64,000 nt of DNA from Pseudomonas sp. AOB-7 (GCF_003696305.1 NZ_RFFK01000006.1:62001-126000), one strand, 5' to 3'; shown: positions 39,695-49,341, counted from the stretch's first letter. Notes: generated from the sequence alone by a model not told the origin. Program-made: numbers and translations.

Positions 39695-39940
39695 ATGCCG
39701 CTCGAACATCATCCGCTGACTCGCGAATTTCCCCAACACAACGGCGCCCTGCGCCAGCTGATGCAGCACGATGCGCGCTTCGCCCGCATGGCCGAAGAAT
39801 ACGAAGAGCTGGACAAGCGCATCTACGAAATCGAGGACGGCCGCGTCGCCGTCGACGACCTGACCCTGCAGGGGCTCAAGCTGCAACGGGTCGGCCTGAA
39901 GGACGAGATCGCCAGCCTGCTGCGCGCCGCCGCGACCTAG
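39695..39940 (+). CDS. DUF465 (YdcH-like) small protein, paralogue 1
   Basis: This 81-aa helical protein has the DUF465 layout HHPL-x-x-EFP near the N-terminus and a central ARMAEEYEELDKRIYEIEDG coiled-coil hairpin. Function is unknown in the family. GGGAGG lies eight bases before the ATG. It is followed by a second member 79 bp downstream; unlike that one, no Anr-type box is seen before it. Confidence 0.85.
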   Translation: MPLEHHPLTREFPQHNGALRQLMQHDARFARMAEEYEELDKRIYEIEDGRVAVDDLTLQGLKLQRVGLKDEIASLLRAAAT

Positions 39941-39947
39941 GCGGCGC

Positions 39948-39961
39948 TTGACCCGGATCAA
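39948..39961 (+). promoter_or_regulatory. Anr/FNR-type box with class II promoter
   Basis: TTGACCCGGATCAA matches the Anr/FNR consensus TTGAT-N4-ATCAA with one change. A -10-like TAGGCT at 39984-39989 places a start near 39996, putting the box at about -41.5, the class II activation position. It precedes the second DUF465 gene. Confidence 0.75.
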
Positions 39962-40019
39962 CGAGCGGAGCCCGAGGTCGGTCTAGGCTGCGCGCAACCC
40001 CCAACCAAGGAGCTTGCGC

Positions 40020-40298
40020 ATGCACGTCGACCATCACCCACTGATCCACGACTTCCCCGAACACCGCGACGAACTGCAGCGCCTGCGCCGGCAGGACGCT
40101 CAGTTCGCCCGTCAGGCCGACGACTACGAGGCGCTGGACAAGCGCATCTGCCGCATCGAGGACGGCATCGAACTGCTCGACGATAGCGCCCTCGGCGCCC
40201 TCAAGCACAGCCGCGTGACACTCAAGGACGAGCTGGCGCGCCAGCTCAAGCGCGCCGCCGGGCAGTGCTGCGGCTGCGGCAACGACTGCAAGAGCTGA
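40020..40298 (+). CDS. DUF465 small protein, paralogue 2, with Cys-rich tail
   Basis: This 92-aa protein aligns with the upstream DUF465 paralogue (HHPLIHDFPEH, ARQADDYEALDKRICRIEDG, LKDELARQL). It adds a tail with CCGCGNDC, four Cys in eight residues, absent from paralogue 1. That could bind a metal or act as a redox site (inference). AAGGAG lies seven bases before the ATG. The Anr-type box upstream predicts induction under low oxygen. Confidence 0.85.
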   Translation: MHVDHHPLIHDFPEHRDELQRLRRQDAQFARQADDYEALDKRICRIEDGIELLDDSALGALKHSRVTLKDELARQLKRAAGQCCGCGNDCKS

Positions 40299-40388
40299 CG
40301 CCGTTCGAACAGGGGGCGCCGCGAAATCGGACACGGCCCAGGGGCGCGTGGCGCCCTCCCGGCCAGCCGCCGTGCCTGCCGGCGCCGC

Positions 40389-40883
40389 TCAGTGCGTGGG
40401 CGGATTGATCAGGTAGCTGAGCAGGCCGTCCGCTTCATCCTCGTTCCAGATCTGTCGCGGCGGTCGCGGCAGCTCCTTGAGCAGCTGTTCCCAGAAGGCG
40501 CACGCCAGTTCGTCCTGACGGTAGAAACGCAGCAGCCAGGGGCTGCCGTCGCCCAGCAGCTGGTGCACCAGGGCGCGGCCGATGCCCTGGCGGCGGTATT
40601 TCTTGAGGATGAACAGGTCGGCGAATTCCGCGGCGTCGATGCCCGGCAGTTCGCTGCGCTCGATCAGCAGGAAGCCGGCGATGAAGCCGTCGGCGAGAAT
40701 CAGCTGTGCGCTCCAGCCCGGCTCCTGCCAGTAGCGCGCCAGGTGCGGTTCGTGGATATAGAAGCGGCCGTCGTTCTCGACCTCTTCCTGCTCCCAGTCC
40801 GAACTCTCGTAGGCGTAGAACTGGTAGAGATTGCGGATCAGGGGAAGCTGGTCGACAGCGGTGGGCAGCAGTTCGATCTGCAT
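40389..40883 (-). CDS. GNAT family N-acetyltransferase
   Basis: This 164-aa acetyltransferase has the acetyl-CoA pyrophosphate-binding motif A as KKYRRQGIGRALVHQLL (Q/R-x-x-G-x-G/A). It is preceded by the beta-4 strand FADLFIL and followed by WLLRFYRQDELACAFWEQLL. The substrate is unknown. GGAG lies six bases before the ATG. It is divergent from radA. Confidence 0.85.
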   Translation of the reverse strand: MQIELLPTAVDQLPLIRNLYQFYAYESSDWEQEEVENDGRFYIHEPHLARYWQEPGWSAQLILADGFIAGFLLIERSELPGIDAAEFADLFILKKYRRQGIGRALVHQLLGDGSPWLLRFYRQDELACAFWEQLLKELPRPPRQIWNEDEADGLLSYLINPPTH

Positions 40884-40975
40884 GGGGGCTCCAGGGAGCG
40901 GCTTGGCGGGTCTGTAAATTTATCCAGTTGTTCGGTATCGTTCCAGCCTTTGTTCAGCAGGCAGGACTGTCCCCC

Positions 40976-42337
40976 ATGGCCAAGGCCAAGCGCATGTACG
41001 GCTGCACCGAGTGCGGCGCCACCTTCCCCAAATGGGCCGGTCAGTGCGGCGAGTGCGGGGCCTGGAATACCCTGGTGGAAACCGTGCTGGAAGGCGTCTC
41101 GGCGCCGAGCGGGCGCACCGGCTGGGCCGGCCAGCAGGCACAGATCAAGACCCTGGCCGAGGTCAGCGTCGAGGAGGTGCCGCGCTTTTCCACCGCCTCC
41201 GGCGAGCTGGACCGGGTGCTCGGCGGCGGCCTGGTGGACGGCTCGGTGGTGCTGATCGGCGGCGACCCCGGTATCGGCAAGTCGACCATCCTGCTGCAGA
41301 CCCTGTGCAATATCGCCACGCGCTTTCCCGCGCTGTACGTCACCGGCGAGGAATCGCAGCAGCAGGTGGCCATGCGCGCCCGCCGCCTCGGCCTGCCCGA
41401 GGACCAACTGAAGGTGATGACCGAGACCTGCATCGAGACCATCATCGCCACCGCGCGGGCGGAAAAACCCAAGGTGATGGTCATCGACTCGATCCAGACC
41501 ATCTTCACCGAGCAGCTGCAGTCGGCCCCCGGCGGCGTCGCCCAGGTGCGCGAGAGCGCCGCGCTCTTGGTGCGCTACGCCAAGCAGAGCGGCACGGCGA
41601 TCTTCCTGGTCGGCCACGTGACCAAGGAGGGCGCCCTGGCCGGGCCGCGCGTGCTCGAGCATATGGTCGACACCGTGCTGTATTTCGAGGGCGAGTCCGA
41701 TGGCCGCCTGCGCCTGCTGCGCGCGGTGAAGAACCGCTTCGGCGCGATCAACGAGCTGGGCGTGTTCGGCATGACCGACAAGGGCCTCAAGGAGGTCACC
41801 AACCCCTCGGCGATCTTCCTTACCCGCGCTCAGGAGGAAGTCCCCGGCAGCGTGGTGATGGCCACCTGGGAGGGCACCCGGCCGATGCTGGTGGAGGTGC
41901 AGGCGCTGGTCGACACCAGCCATATGGCCAATCCGCGCCGGGTCACCCTGGGCCTGGACCAGAACCGCCTGGCCATGCTGCTGGCAGTGCTGCACCGCCA
42001 CGGCGGCATCCCCACCTACGACCAGGACGTGTTCCTCAACGTGGTCGGCGGGGTCAAGGTGCTGGAAACCGCCTCCGACCTGGCGCTGATGGCGGCGGTG
42101 ATCTCCAGCCTGCGCAACCGCCCGCTGCCGCACGATCTGCTGGTGTTCGGCGAGGTCGGCCTGTCCGGCGAGATCCGCCCGGTGCCGAGCGGCCAGGAAC
42201 GGCTCAAGGAGGCGGCCAAGCACGGCTTCAAGCGCGCCATAGTGCCCAAGGGCAACGCGCCCAAGGAAGCGCCGGGCGGCCTTGCGATCATCGCCGTGAC
42301 GCGCCTGGAGCAGGCGTTGGATGCCTTGTTCGAGTAG
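40976..42337 (+). CDS. radA: DNA repair protein RadA
   Basis: This 453-aa RecA-like helicase helps branch migration in recombination. It has an N-terminal C4 zinc finger (Cys10, Cys13, Cys24, Cys27), Walker A GGDPGIGKST (95-104), the RadA-specific KNRFG motif near 252-256, and a C-terminal Lon-protease-like domain. Length is standard. Confidence 0.97.
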   Translation: MAKAKRMYGCTECGATFPKWAGQCGECGAWNTLVETVLEGVSAPSGRTGWAGQQAQIKTLAEVSVEEVPRFSTASGELDRVLGGGLVDGSVVLIGGDPGIGKSTILLQTLCNIATRFPALYVTGEESQQQVAMRARRLGLPEDQLKVMTETCIETIIATARAEKPKVMVIDSIQTIFTEQLQSAPGGVAQVRESAALLVRYAKQSGTAIFLVGHVTKEGALAGPRVLEHMVDTVLYFEGESDGRLRLLRAVKNRFGAINELGVFGMTDKGLKEVTNPSAIFLTRAQEEVPGSVVMATWEGTRPMLVEVQALVDTSHMANPRRVTLGLDQNRLAMLLAVLHRHGGIPTYDQDVFLNVVGGVKVLETASDLALMAAVISSLRNRPLPHDLLVFGEVGLSGEIRPVPSGQERLKEAAKHGFKRAIVPKGNAPKEAPGGLAIIAVTRLEQALDALFE

Positions 42338-42459
42338 ATCCGGGGCGTAGGTCGGGCCAGCGGCGTGGGCATTGATCCCGAGTCGACGGCGATTCCTGGC
42401 GCCGCGTCGGCAGGTGCGCCGCCGTGATGGGGATCGCTGCGCTCAACCCAGCCGAGCCG

Positions 42460-42837
42460 CTATGGCGTCTCGTCCTCGCCCAGCGCCGCCAGCTCGCGCT
42501 CCAGCAGGCTCTCGTCGCCCAGGTTCAGCTCCACCAGGCGGCGCAGGTGGCTGATGGAGTCCAGGTCGATATGCCGGCAGACGAAGCCCAGGTGATCCTG
42601 CTGGGTGCGGGTCAGCACCACTTCCATCTTCACCTGGGCCTCGCCGCCCAGGTCGATCTGCGCCTCGAACGGCTGGTCCGGGTCGCCGTTCCAGTCGCGC
42701 GGTTTCTTGATCATCAGGCCCTTGAGCGAGAGGTCGTGCAGAGCCGCCATCCAGCGCCGTTCGCCCTGGGCGATTGCGATGGGCGCGTCGAAGGCGATGC
42801 GCTGAAAGCGCCGACGCTCGTTGGCTGATTCACTCAT
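42460..42837 (-). CDS. mapZ: PilZ-domain c-di-GMP receptor MapZ
   Basis: This 125-aa single PilZ domain has the c-di-GMP motifs RRRFQR (RxxxR, near 7-12) and DLSLKG (D/N-x-S-x-x-G). The C-terminal block [21 protein letters not shown] is essentially that of P. aeruginosa PA4608/MapZ, which inhibits the methyltransferase CheR1 when c-di-GMP is bound. The start at 42837 has AGGAG seven bases upstream; an ATG two codons earlier is too close. Length equals PA4608. It converges on radA, as in PAO1. Confidence 0.92.
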   Translation of the reverse strand: MSESANERRRFQRIAFDAPIAIAQGERRWMAALHDLSLKGLMIKKPRDWNGDPDQPFEAQIDLGGEAQVKMEVVLTRTQQDHLGFVCRHIDLDSISHLRRLVELNLGDESLLERELAALGEDETP

Positions 42838-42999
42838 GCCCATACTCCTGGAGGATTTCCATCACTATAGCCAAGGCAGTCGCGCGCGCGGCGGTTTTCC
42901 ATGCGCCACACAATTTGCCGGCGGCCGTTTGACAGGCCGACAAGTGTCGCCAAAGCTCCTAGTGCGGTTTTTATTACCAGAGATTGCGGAGCGACTGAT

Positions 43000-43515
43000 A
43001 TGGACAAGCGATTGCTGAGCAAGGGTTTGATTTTCGGGGTGCTGGGCGTTGCCAGCCTGGCCGCTCAGTCCGCCATGGCTGCCCAGGCCGGCGGCGGTGG
43101 CTGCGGCTGGGGCAACATGGTGTTCGAAGGACAGCGCGGCCTGGTGCCCCACCTGCTGGCCACCACCACCAACGGCACCTCGGGCAACGCCACCTTCGGC
43201 CTGACCTCGGGCACCAACGGCTGCGACTCCAGCGTCACGCTGGGTTACGGCGGCCGCTCGCTGCTGGCGATGAACGGCATGCTCGACTCCATCGCCGAGG
43301 ACATGGCGGTCGGCCAGGGCGAAGCGCTGGACGCCTATGCCACCCTGCTAGGCATCGAGGCACAGGACCGCGCGCATTTCGCCAAGGTCACCCACCAGAA
43401 CTTCGGCAGCATCTTCCAGCACTCCGACACCACCAGCGAGCAGGTGCTGGCCGCGACCCTCGAGGTGATGAGCCGCGACGCCCAGCTGGCGCGCTATGTG
43501 AAACAGCCGGCCTGA
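43000..43515 (+). CDS. DUF3015 family periplasmic protein
   Basis: This 171-aa exported protein has a signal peptide at 1-27 (cleavage after SAMA). The mature N-terminus is Gly-rich with Cys (GGGGCGWGNMVFEG), and a second Cys in TNGCDSSVTLGYGG could form a disulfide. Family function is unknown. It ends in a bidirectional terminator shared with glyA. Confidence 0.85.
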   Translation: MDKRLLSKGLIFGVLGVASLAAQSAMAAQAGGGGCGWGNMVFEGQRGLVPHLLATTTNGTSGNATFGLTSGTNGCDSSVTLGYGGRSLLAMNGMLDSIAEDMAVGQGEALDAYATLLGIEAQDRAHFAKVTHQNFGSIFQHSDTTSEQVLAATLEVMSRDAQLARYVKQPA

Positions 43516-43529
43516 TTCCGTTGGCCACA

Positions 43530-43558
43530 AAAAAGCCCGCCGAATTGGCGGGCTTTTT
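43530..43558. terminator. Bidirectional Rho-independent terminator
   Basis: AAAAAGCCCGCC (43530-43541) and GGCGGGCTTTTT (43547-43558) surround a 5-base loop, with U-tracts available on both strands. It ends the DUF3015 gene and convergent glyA. Confidence 0.92.
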
Positions 43559-43574
43559 CATTCGCGGCTGAGGC

Positions 43575-44828
43575 TTAGTTGCCGTAGACCGGGAACTTGG
43601 CGCACAGCGCCTTGACCTGCTCGCGCACGCGGCCTTCGACTTCGTCGTTGCCGATGTTGGCCAGCACTTCGCAGATCCAGCCGGCCAGCTGGCGGCATTC
43701 CTCTTCCTTGAAACCGCGGGTGGTCACCGCCGGGGTGCCGATGCGCAGACCGGAGGTGACGAAGGGCGAGCGCGGATCGTTCGGCACGCTGTTCTTGTTC
43801 ACGGTGATAAAGGCGCGGCCCAGGGCGGCGTCGGCGTCCTTACCGGTGATGTCCTGCTTGATCAGCGAGAGCAGGAACAGGTGGTTCTCGGTGCCGCCGG
43901 AAACCACGTCGTAGCCGTTGTCGATGAACACGCCGGCCATGGTCTGGGCGTTCTTGATCACCTGCGCCTGGTAGGCCTTGAACTCAGGCTGCAGGGCTTC
44001 CTTGAAGCACACGGCCTTGGCCGCGATGACGTGCTCCAGCGGGCCGCCCTGGCCGCCAGGGAACACCGCGGAGTTGAACTTCTTCTCCAGCTCCTCGTTC
44101 TTGCGCGCCAGGATCAGGCCACCGCGCGGGCCGCGCAGGGTCTTGTGGGTGGTGGTGGTGACCACGTCGGCGAAGGGCACCGGGTTCGGGTACAGGCCGG
44201 CGGCGACCAAACCGGCGACGTGGGCCATGTCGACGAACAGGTAGGCACCGACCTTGTCGGCGATGGCGCGGAAACGCGGGAAGTCCAGTACCTGGGAGTA
44301 GGCGCTGAAACCGGCGATGATCATCTTCGGCTTGTGCTCGACCGCCAGGCGCTCGACTTCGTCGTAGTCGATCAGGCCGGCGTCGGTGATGCCGTACTGC
44401 ACGGCGTTGTAGATCTTGCCGGAGAAGCTGACGCTGGCGCCGTGGGTCAGGTGGCCGCCGTGGGCCAGGCTCATGCCCAGCACGGTGTCGCCGGCGTTGA
44501 GCAGGGCCATGTACACGGCCGAGTTGGCCTGCGAGCCGGAGTGCGGCTGGACGTTGGCGTAGTCGGCGCCGAACAGCTGCTTGGCGCGGTCGATGGCCAG
44601 CTGCTCGACCACGTCGACGTACTCGCAACCGCCGTAGTAGCGCTTGCCCGGGTAGCCTTCGGCGTACTTGTTGGTCAGCACGCTGCCCTGGGCTTCCATC
44701 ACCGCCGGGCTGGTGTAGTTTTCCGAGGCGATCAGCTCGATATGTTCTTCCTGGCGCTGGGCTTCCTGCTCCATCGCGGCAAACAATTCGGCGTCATAAC
44801 GAGCAAGGTTCAAATCACGGCTGAACAT
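43575..44828 (-). CDS. glyA: Serine hydroxymethyltransferase
   Basis: This 417-aa PLP enzyme interconverts serine and glycine and charges tetrahydrofolate with one-carbon units. The PLP-lysine is Lys229 in [14 protein letters not shown]; the N-terminal [15 protein letters not shown] and GSQANSAVY are intact. In PAO1 a glyA paralogue (recalled as glyA3) also sits beside morA, so this may be one of several copies. Confidence 0.97.
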   Translation of the reverse strand: MFSRDLNLARYDAELFAAMEQEAQRQEEHIELIASENYTSPAVMEAQGSVLTNKYAEGYPGKRYYGGCEYVDVVEQLAIDRAKQLFGADYANVQPHSGSQANSAVYMALLNAGDTVLGMSLAHGGHLTHGASVSFSGKIYNAVQYGITDAGLIDYDEVERLAVEHKPKMIIAGFSAYSQVLDFPRFRAIADKVGAYLFVDMAHVAGLVAAGLYPNPVPFADVVTTTTHKTLRGPRGGLILARKNEELEKKFNSAVFPGGQGGPLEHVIAAKAVCFKEALQPEFKAYQAQVIKNAQTMAGVFIDNGYDVVSGGTENHLFLLSLIKQDITGKDADAALGRAFITVNKNSVPNDPRSPFVTSGLRIGTPAVTTRGFKEEECRQLAGWICEVLANIGNDEVEGRVREQVKALCAKFPVYGN

Positions 44829-44855
44829 GGCATTCCCCTGAGAAAAATCAGCTGG

Positions 44856-44885
44856 GCGGTAGAAAGAGGGGGCGGATTCTACCGC
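44856..44885 (-). promoter_or_regulatory. Inverted repeat over the glyA promoter
   Basis: GCGGTAGAA (44856-44864) and TTCTACCGC (44877-44885) pair perfectly around 12 bases. On the glyA strand the outer arm contains TAGAAT, a good -10 candidate (44876-44881), so the dyad could overlap the transcription start as an operator or 5' leader hairpin. The rest of the 286-bp gap to morA holds only the repeat at 44949. Confidence 0.45.
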
Positions 44886-44948
44886 AAAGGTCGCATTCAG
44901 GCATATGAAGGTCGGTCATGCGGCGGACAAATGGCCTTCATGGCGGGC

Positions 44949-44985
44949 GTAGGTTGGGTTAGCGGCGGGTGCATTTATCCTGATA
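44949..44985. repeat. GTAGGTTGGG-type intergenic repeat
   Basis: It begins GTAGGTTGGGTTAGCGGCGG, the same opening as the segment at 8083 and a common Pseudomonas intergenic module. It lies between glyA and the 3' end of morA. Confidence 0.4.
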
Positions 44986-45114
44986 CGACACAGCCGCCAG
45001 GCGCCGCATGACCCAGCACTTGGCGCCAGGCGCGCCGCCGCGATCGGGGCACCGCGCAGAACATGCGCTCCTGGCCCATGCCTGCCTGGCGACTAAACCA
45101 TCCCAGGATTGCGT

Positions 45115-48100
45115 TTAGCTCAGGATAAACAGCGCCGTATTGCCGAACTGGGCGCTGAACTGCTGCGCCCGCATCGGTCGGCCGAGCAGGTAGCCCTGCA
45201 CTTCGTCGCACTCGTGCATGCGCAGGAAGTCCAGCTGCGCCTGGGTTTCCACGCCCTCGGCGATCACCGCCAGGTTCAGGCTGTGGGCCATGGCGATGAT
45301 GGCGCGGGCGATCTGCGCGTCCTGCTCGCCCTCGGGCAGGCCGTCGACGAAGCTGCGGTCGATCTTCAGCACGTCGATGGGGAACTGCTTGAGGTAGTTG
45401 AGCGAGCTGTAGCCGGTACCGAAGTCGTCCACCGCGATGCACAGGCCCAGGCGCTTGAGGTCGGCCAGGGTCTGCATGGCGCTGGCCACGTCGCGCATCA
45501 GGATGCTCTCGGTCAGCTCCAGCTCCAGGCAGGCCGGCGGGATGCCGCTGCCGGCGAGGATGGCGGCGATGCGGGTGTGCAGGTCGCCCTCGGCGAACTG
45601 GCGCGCCGACAGGTTGACCGAGATCTTCGGGATGCGGATCTTCTCCTCATGCCAGGCCTTGAGCTGGCGACAGGCCTCGTCCAGCACCCAGTCGCCGACC
45701 TGCACCACCAGGCCGAGTTCTTCCAGCACCGGAATGAACTTGTCCGGCGGCACCAGGCCGCGGCGCGGATGGTTCCAGCGCAGCAGCGCCTCGACCCCGG
45801 TCAGGCGCCGGCCGTCGCCGGAGAACTGCGGCTGGTAGTGCAGGACGAACTGGCCCTGTTCCTGGGCGTGGCGCAAGTCGCTCTCCAGTTCCAGACGCTC
45901 CAGGGCGCTGGCGTTCATGTCCGCCTGGTAGAACTGGAAGTTGTTCTTGCCGCGCTCCTTGGCGTGGTACATGGCGGTGTCGGCGTTCTTCATCAGCTGG
46001 CTGAGTTCCTCGCCGTCCTGCGGCGCCAGGGCGATGCCGATGCTGGCGGTGACGAAGAACTCGCGGCCCTCGAGGATGAAGGGCCGCGCCAGGCTGGAGA
46101 GGATCTGTTCGGCGACGTGGATCGCCCGGTTCAGTGCGCCCTCGCGGGTGGCGCGCGGCTGCAGCAGCAGGGTGAATTCGTCGCCGCCCATGCGCGCCAC
46201 GGTGTCGTCGCCGTCGACGCAGGCCGACAGGCGGATGGCCACGTCCTTGAGCATGCGGTCGCCGGCGGCGTGGCCGAGCGAGTCGTTGATCGGCTTGAAG
46301 CGGTCGAGGTCGAGGAACATCAGCACCACCCACTCGTCGTGCCGCTCGGCATGCTGCAGGGCGCTGTGCAGGCGGTCCTGGAACAGGGTGCGGTTGGGCA
46401 GGTGGGTGAGGGCGTCGTAGTAGGCCAGGCGATGGATGCGCTGCTCGCTGGCCTTGCGTTCGCTGATGTCGCTGAAGAAGCACACGTAGCTGACCAGGTC
46501 GCCTTCCTCGTCGTGCACCGCGGTGATGCCGACCCAGGCCGGGAAGTTCTCGCCGCCCTTGCGCTTGAGCCACACCTCGCCCTCCCAGCTGCCGCGCTGG
46601 TTGAGTTGGCCGAGGATGTACTGCAGGTGCGCCGCCTGCTGGCGGTCGGCGGTGAGCATGCCGGGCAGCTGGTCGAGCACCTGGCCGGCGGAGTAGCCGC
46701 TGACCCGGCTGAAGGCCTTGTTGACCTGGACGATGTAGCCGGCCGGGTCGGTGACCAGAATGGCCGCGGTGGAGTGCTCGAACACCGTGGCGGCCATGCG
46801 CAGGTCCTTCTCCGCGCGGCGCTGCTGGCTGATGTCGCGGCCGACGCCGAGGATGCCCTCGAAGCGGCCGTTCTCGTCCCACATCAGCACCAGGCGCAGC
46901 TCCACCGGGATCTTGTGGCCGTCGGCGCGCAGGCAGTCGAAGACGAACAGCTGGTCCGGCAGCTCCTCGCGCAGGCGGTCGAGGCGGGGGCGGTCGCCGA
47001 GGGCGTCGCGGATGCGTTCGAGCAGCAGATTGAGGCCGTTCAATTGCTGGGGATTGGCCGCCAGGCTGGAGAAGCTGTTGGCCATCACCCAGTCGACCGA
47101 GTAGCCCAGCACAGGCTCCACCGAGGGGCTGACGTAGTTCAGCGCCAGGCTGTCGTCGGTGGAGAAGATCACGTCGCTGATACTTTCGGCGAGCAGGCGG
47201 TAGCGCTGCTCGCTGTCGCGCAGCGACTGGTTGCGCTCGATCTGTTCGGTGATGTCCTTGGCCACGCCGATCAGGCGGCTGACCCGGCCGCGCGGATCGC
47301 GCGCCAGGGCCTGTTCGCGGATGCTGAACCAGCGCCACTGGCCGTCGCGATGGCGCCAGCGCAGCACCGATTCGAGCAGCAGGCCGTCGCCGATGACCTT
47401 CTGCAGGTTGCGGATGCGCCAGTAGTAATCGCTGTCGTCCGGGTGCAGCACCTGCTCCCAGAATTCCCCGGCCATCGCCTTGAGTTCGCCGACGCTGTAG
47501 CCCAGCTGCAGGCCGAGGCTGTGGTTGCTGAACAGCACCTGCTTGTTCTGCATGTCGTGCACGTAGAGCAGGTCGGGCACCGAGCGCACCACCTCGGACC
47601 AGAAGCGCTCGCGCTCGATCAGCGACAGCTCGATGCGTTTGCGGCTGGTGATGTCGCCGATGCTCAGGGTCACCGCCTGGTAGTCCTGGATCATCTCCGG
47701 CAGACGCAGCACCAGCCAGACATGGCGTTGCAGGCCCTGGGCGGTGACCAGCTGGGTTTCCAGCTCGACCAGGTTGGGGCCCTCCAGTACGGCCACCGCC
47801 AGCTTGTAGCGCAGGTCGTCCGGCTGCAGCGGGCCGCAGTCAATCAGCTGCTGCCAGGCCTGCTCGGTGGACCTGACCCCGAGCAGGTTGAGCGCCACCT
47901 GATTGGCCTCGGTGATGCGCAGCTGTTGCAGCAGCTGCCGCTGGTGCCCGGCGTCGGCCTGCAGCCAGCGGCCCAGGCTCGCGCTGTCGCGCAGCTTGTG
48001 TTGCAGGAGGAAGCTGCGCAGGCCGGCCAGGTCGAGCACGCACAGGGCCACGCCGGTGCCTTCGAAGATGTCCTGGTAGCGTCGCCGGGTTTCCTGCAGC

Positions 48101-49341
48101 ACGCGCATCGCCTGCTGCTCGTCGGTGACGTCACGCAGCACCCAGACGTAACCGGCCTGGCGGCCGCCCTCGCTGATGTCGCTGCGGGTCACGGCGAACA
48201 GGCGCGCGCGGCCCTGCTGCACCACCCGCACCAGCTCCGGGCCCAGGTCGCTGGTCTGCTGCGGGCTGTTGAGCAGCAGCGGATCGAGGTCGGGCAGCAG
48301 CTCCAGCAGGTGGCGATCCCACACCGCCTGGCTGCTCTGGCCGAACAGCGCCTCGGCCTGCGGGTTGAGGTAGCGCAGCTTGCCGTCGGCCTGGGTCACC
48401 AGGATGCGTTCCTCCACCGCGCCGAGGGCGCTGGCGGCCTGGCGCAGCGAGCGCCGCGATTCGGCATTGAGCCGCTGCAGGCTGCGCTGTTCGCGCTGCA
48501 GGCCGTACAGGGCGAGCAGGGTGAGCAGGCTGCACAGGGTGAACAGCAGAAACTTTCCGGCCAGGGCCGGCATCAGCCGGCTGCCAGCGCGATCGGCGTC
48601 GAACAGCGCGCGCAGCTGCCAGTCGCTGCCGTCCAGGGGGATCAGCTGCAGGCTCTGCGCCTGCTCCTCGGCGGTGACCGGGGCGACCAGGCTGCCCTGT
48701 TGCAGGGCGTCGGCACGGGCGATCACCCGCCGGCTCTGCAGGTCCTCGAGCAGCCAGGCGTGTTCGCTCTGGTGCTGCTCGCGCAGCCAGCCGCGTAGCG
48801 CGCGCACGCTCATGCGCAGCACCCGCGCGCTGCCGTCGGGCTGGCGCAGCAGCAGGTACAGCGCGCCGCCGTCGTGGGCGCTGAAGGCGAAGTGGTAGGG
48901 CGCGCCGCCGCTGCGTTGATGCAGGCTGCGGATGAAGCTCAGGTCGGCGGTCTCGCCGGCGCTGTCGGCCAGCAGTTGGCCATGGCCGTCTAGCCAGGCC
49001 AGGCTGGCCAGGGTCGGGAAGATGCCGCGCAGCGGCTTGAGCTGCGCGGCCAGCCCGTCCGCGCTGACGCTACGGCGTTCGCTGCTCTGCAGCATGGCCT
49101 GGCCGGCCTGGGCCTTGAGGCGCATGTTCAGGCCCAGGTGCTTGGTCAGTTGTTCGCTGTAGCTGCGGCTCAACTGCCGCTGGTTGTCCAGCAGCTGGCG
49201 GTATTCCTGCAGCAGCTGCCAGGCCAGCAGCCCGAGCATGGCCAGCACCAGCACCACCAGGGCGCGCTTGAGCGATTCGCGGCGGCGCGGTGCGTGCGAC
49301 TCTCCCTGAGGCGACGAGGGTGGTGATGAGGGGGTCGACAC
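45115..49341 (-). CDS. morA: MorA-type membrane PAS-GGDEF-EAL c-di-GMP enzyme
   Basis: This is about 1408 aa from the GTG at 49341. TM1 lies near 25-45, a periplasmic segment follows to TM2 (about 288-308), then several PAS domains (sensor repeats between about 330 and 980). A GGDEF domain (motif MGGDEF near 1047-1052) and an EAL domain (EALLRW near 1180) complete it. EAL catalytic residues are present (EALLRW, NLSARQF, ELTES, DDFGTGYSS, AEGVET), so both diguanylate cyclase and phosphodiesterase activity are possible. The inhibitory I-site position before GGDEF reads D-x-x-D instead of R-x-x-D. The start is uncertain: the frame is open to 49515. Architecture, length and the glyA neighbour match P. 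aeruginosa MorA. Confidence 0.9.
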   Translation of the reverse strand: MSTPSSPPSSPQGESHAPRRRESLKRALVVLVLAMLGLLAWQLLQEYRQLLDNQRQLSRSYSEQLTKHLGLNMRLKAQAGQAMLQSSERRSVSADGLAAQLKPLRGIFPTLASLAWLDGHGQLLADSAGETADLSFIRSLHQRSGGAPYHFAFSAHDGGALYLLLRQPDGSARVLRMSVRALRGWLREQHQSEHAWLLEDLQSRRVIARADALQQGSLVAPVTAEEQAQSLQLIPLDGSDWQLRALFDADRAGSRLMPALAGKFLLFTLCSLLTLLALYGLQREQRSLQRLNAESRRSLRQAASALGAVEERILVTQADGKLRYLNPQAEALFGQSSQAVWDRHLLELLPDLDPLLLNSPQQTSDLGPELVRVVQQGRARLFAVTRSDISEGGRQAGYVWVLRDVTDEQQAMRVLQETRRRYQDIFEGTGVALCVLDLAGLRSFLLQHKLRDSASLGRWLQADAGHQRQLLQQLRITEANQVALNLLGVRSTEQAWQQLIDCGPLQPDDLRYKLAVAVLEGPNLVELETQLVTAQGLQRHVWLVLRLPEMIQDYQAVTLSIGDITSRKRIELSLIERERFWSEVVRSVPDLLYVHDMQNKQVLFSNHSLGLQLGYSVGELKAMAGEFWEQVLHPDDSDYYWRIRNLQKVIGDGLLLESVLRWRHRDGQWRWFSIREQALARDPRGRVSRLIGVAKDITEQIERNQSLRDSEQRYRLLAESISDVIFSTDDSLALNYVSPSVEPVLGYSVDWVMANSFSSLAANPQQLNGLNLLLERIRDALGDRPRLDRLREELPDQLFVFDCLRADGHKIPVELRLVLMWDENGRFEGILGVGRDISQQRRAEKDLRMAATVFEHSTAAILVTDPAGYIVQVNKAFSRVSGYSAGQVLDQLPGMLTADRQQAAHLQYILGQLNQRGSWEGEVWLKRKGGENFPAWVGITAVHDEEGDLVSYVCFFSDISERKASEQRIHRLAYYDALTHLPNRTLFQDRLHSALQHAERHDEWVVLMFLDLDRFKPINDSLGHAAGDRMLKDVAIRLSACVDGDDTVARMGGDEFTLLLQPRATREGALNRAIHVAEQILSSLARPFILEGREFFVTASIGIALAPQDGEELSQLMKNADTAMYHAKERGKNNFQFYQADMNASALERLELESDLRHAQEQGQFVLHYQPQFSGDGRRLTGVEALLRWNHPRRGLVPPDKFIPVLEELGLVVQVGDWVLDEACRQLKAWHEEKIRIPKISVNLSARQFAEGDLHTRIAAILAGSGIPPACLELELTESILMRDVASAMQTLADLKRLGLCIAVDDFGTGYSSLNYLKQFPIDVLKIDRSFVDGLPEGEQDAQIARAIIAMAHSLNLAVIAEGVETQAQLDFLRMHECDEVQGYLLGRPMRAQQFSAQFGNTALFILS

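Noticed and set aside
45109..48798. Long plus-strand open frame opposite morA (1229 codons)
   Set aside because: It is antisense to the PAS-GGDEF-EAL gene, shows no domain or motif and has shadow-frame composition.
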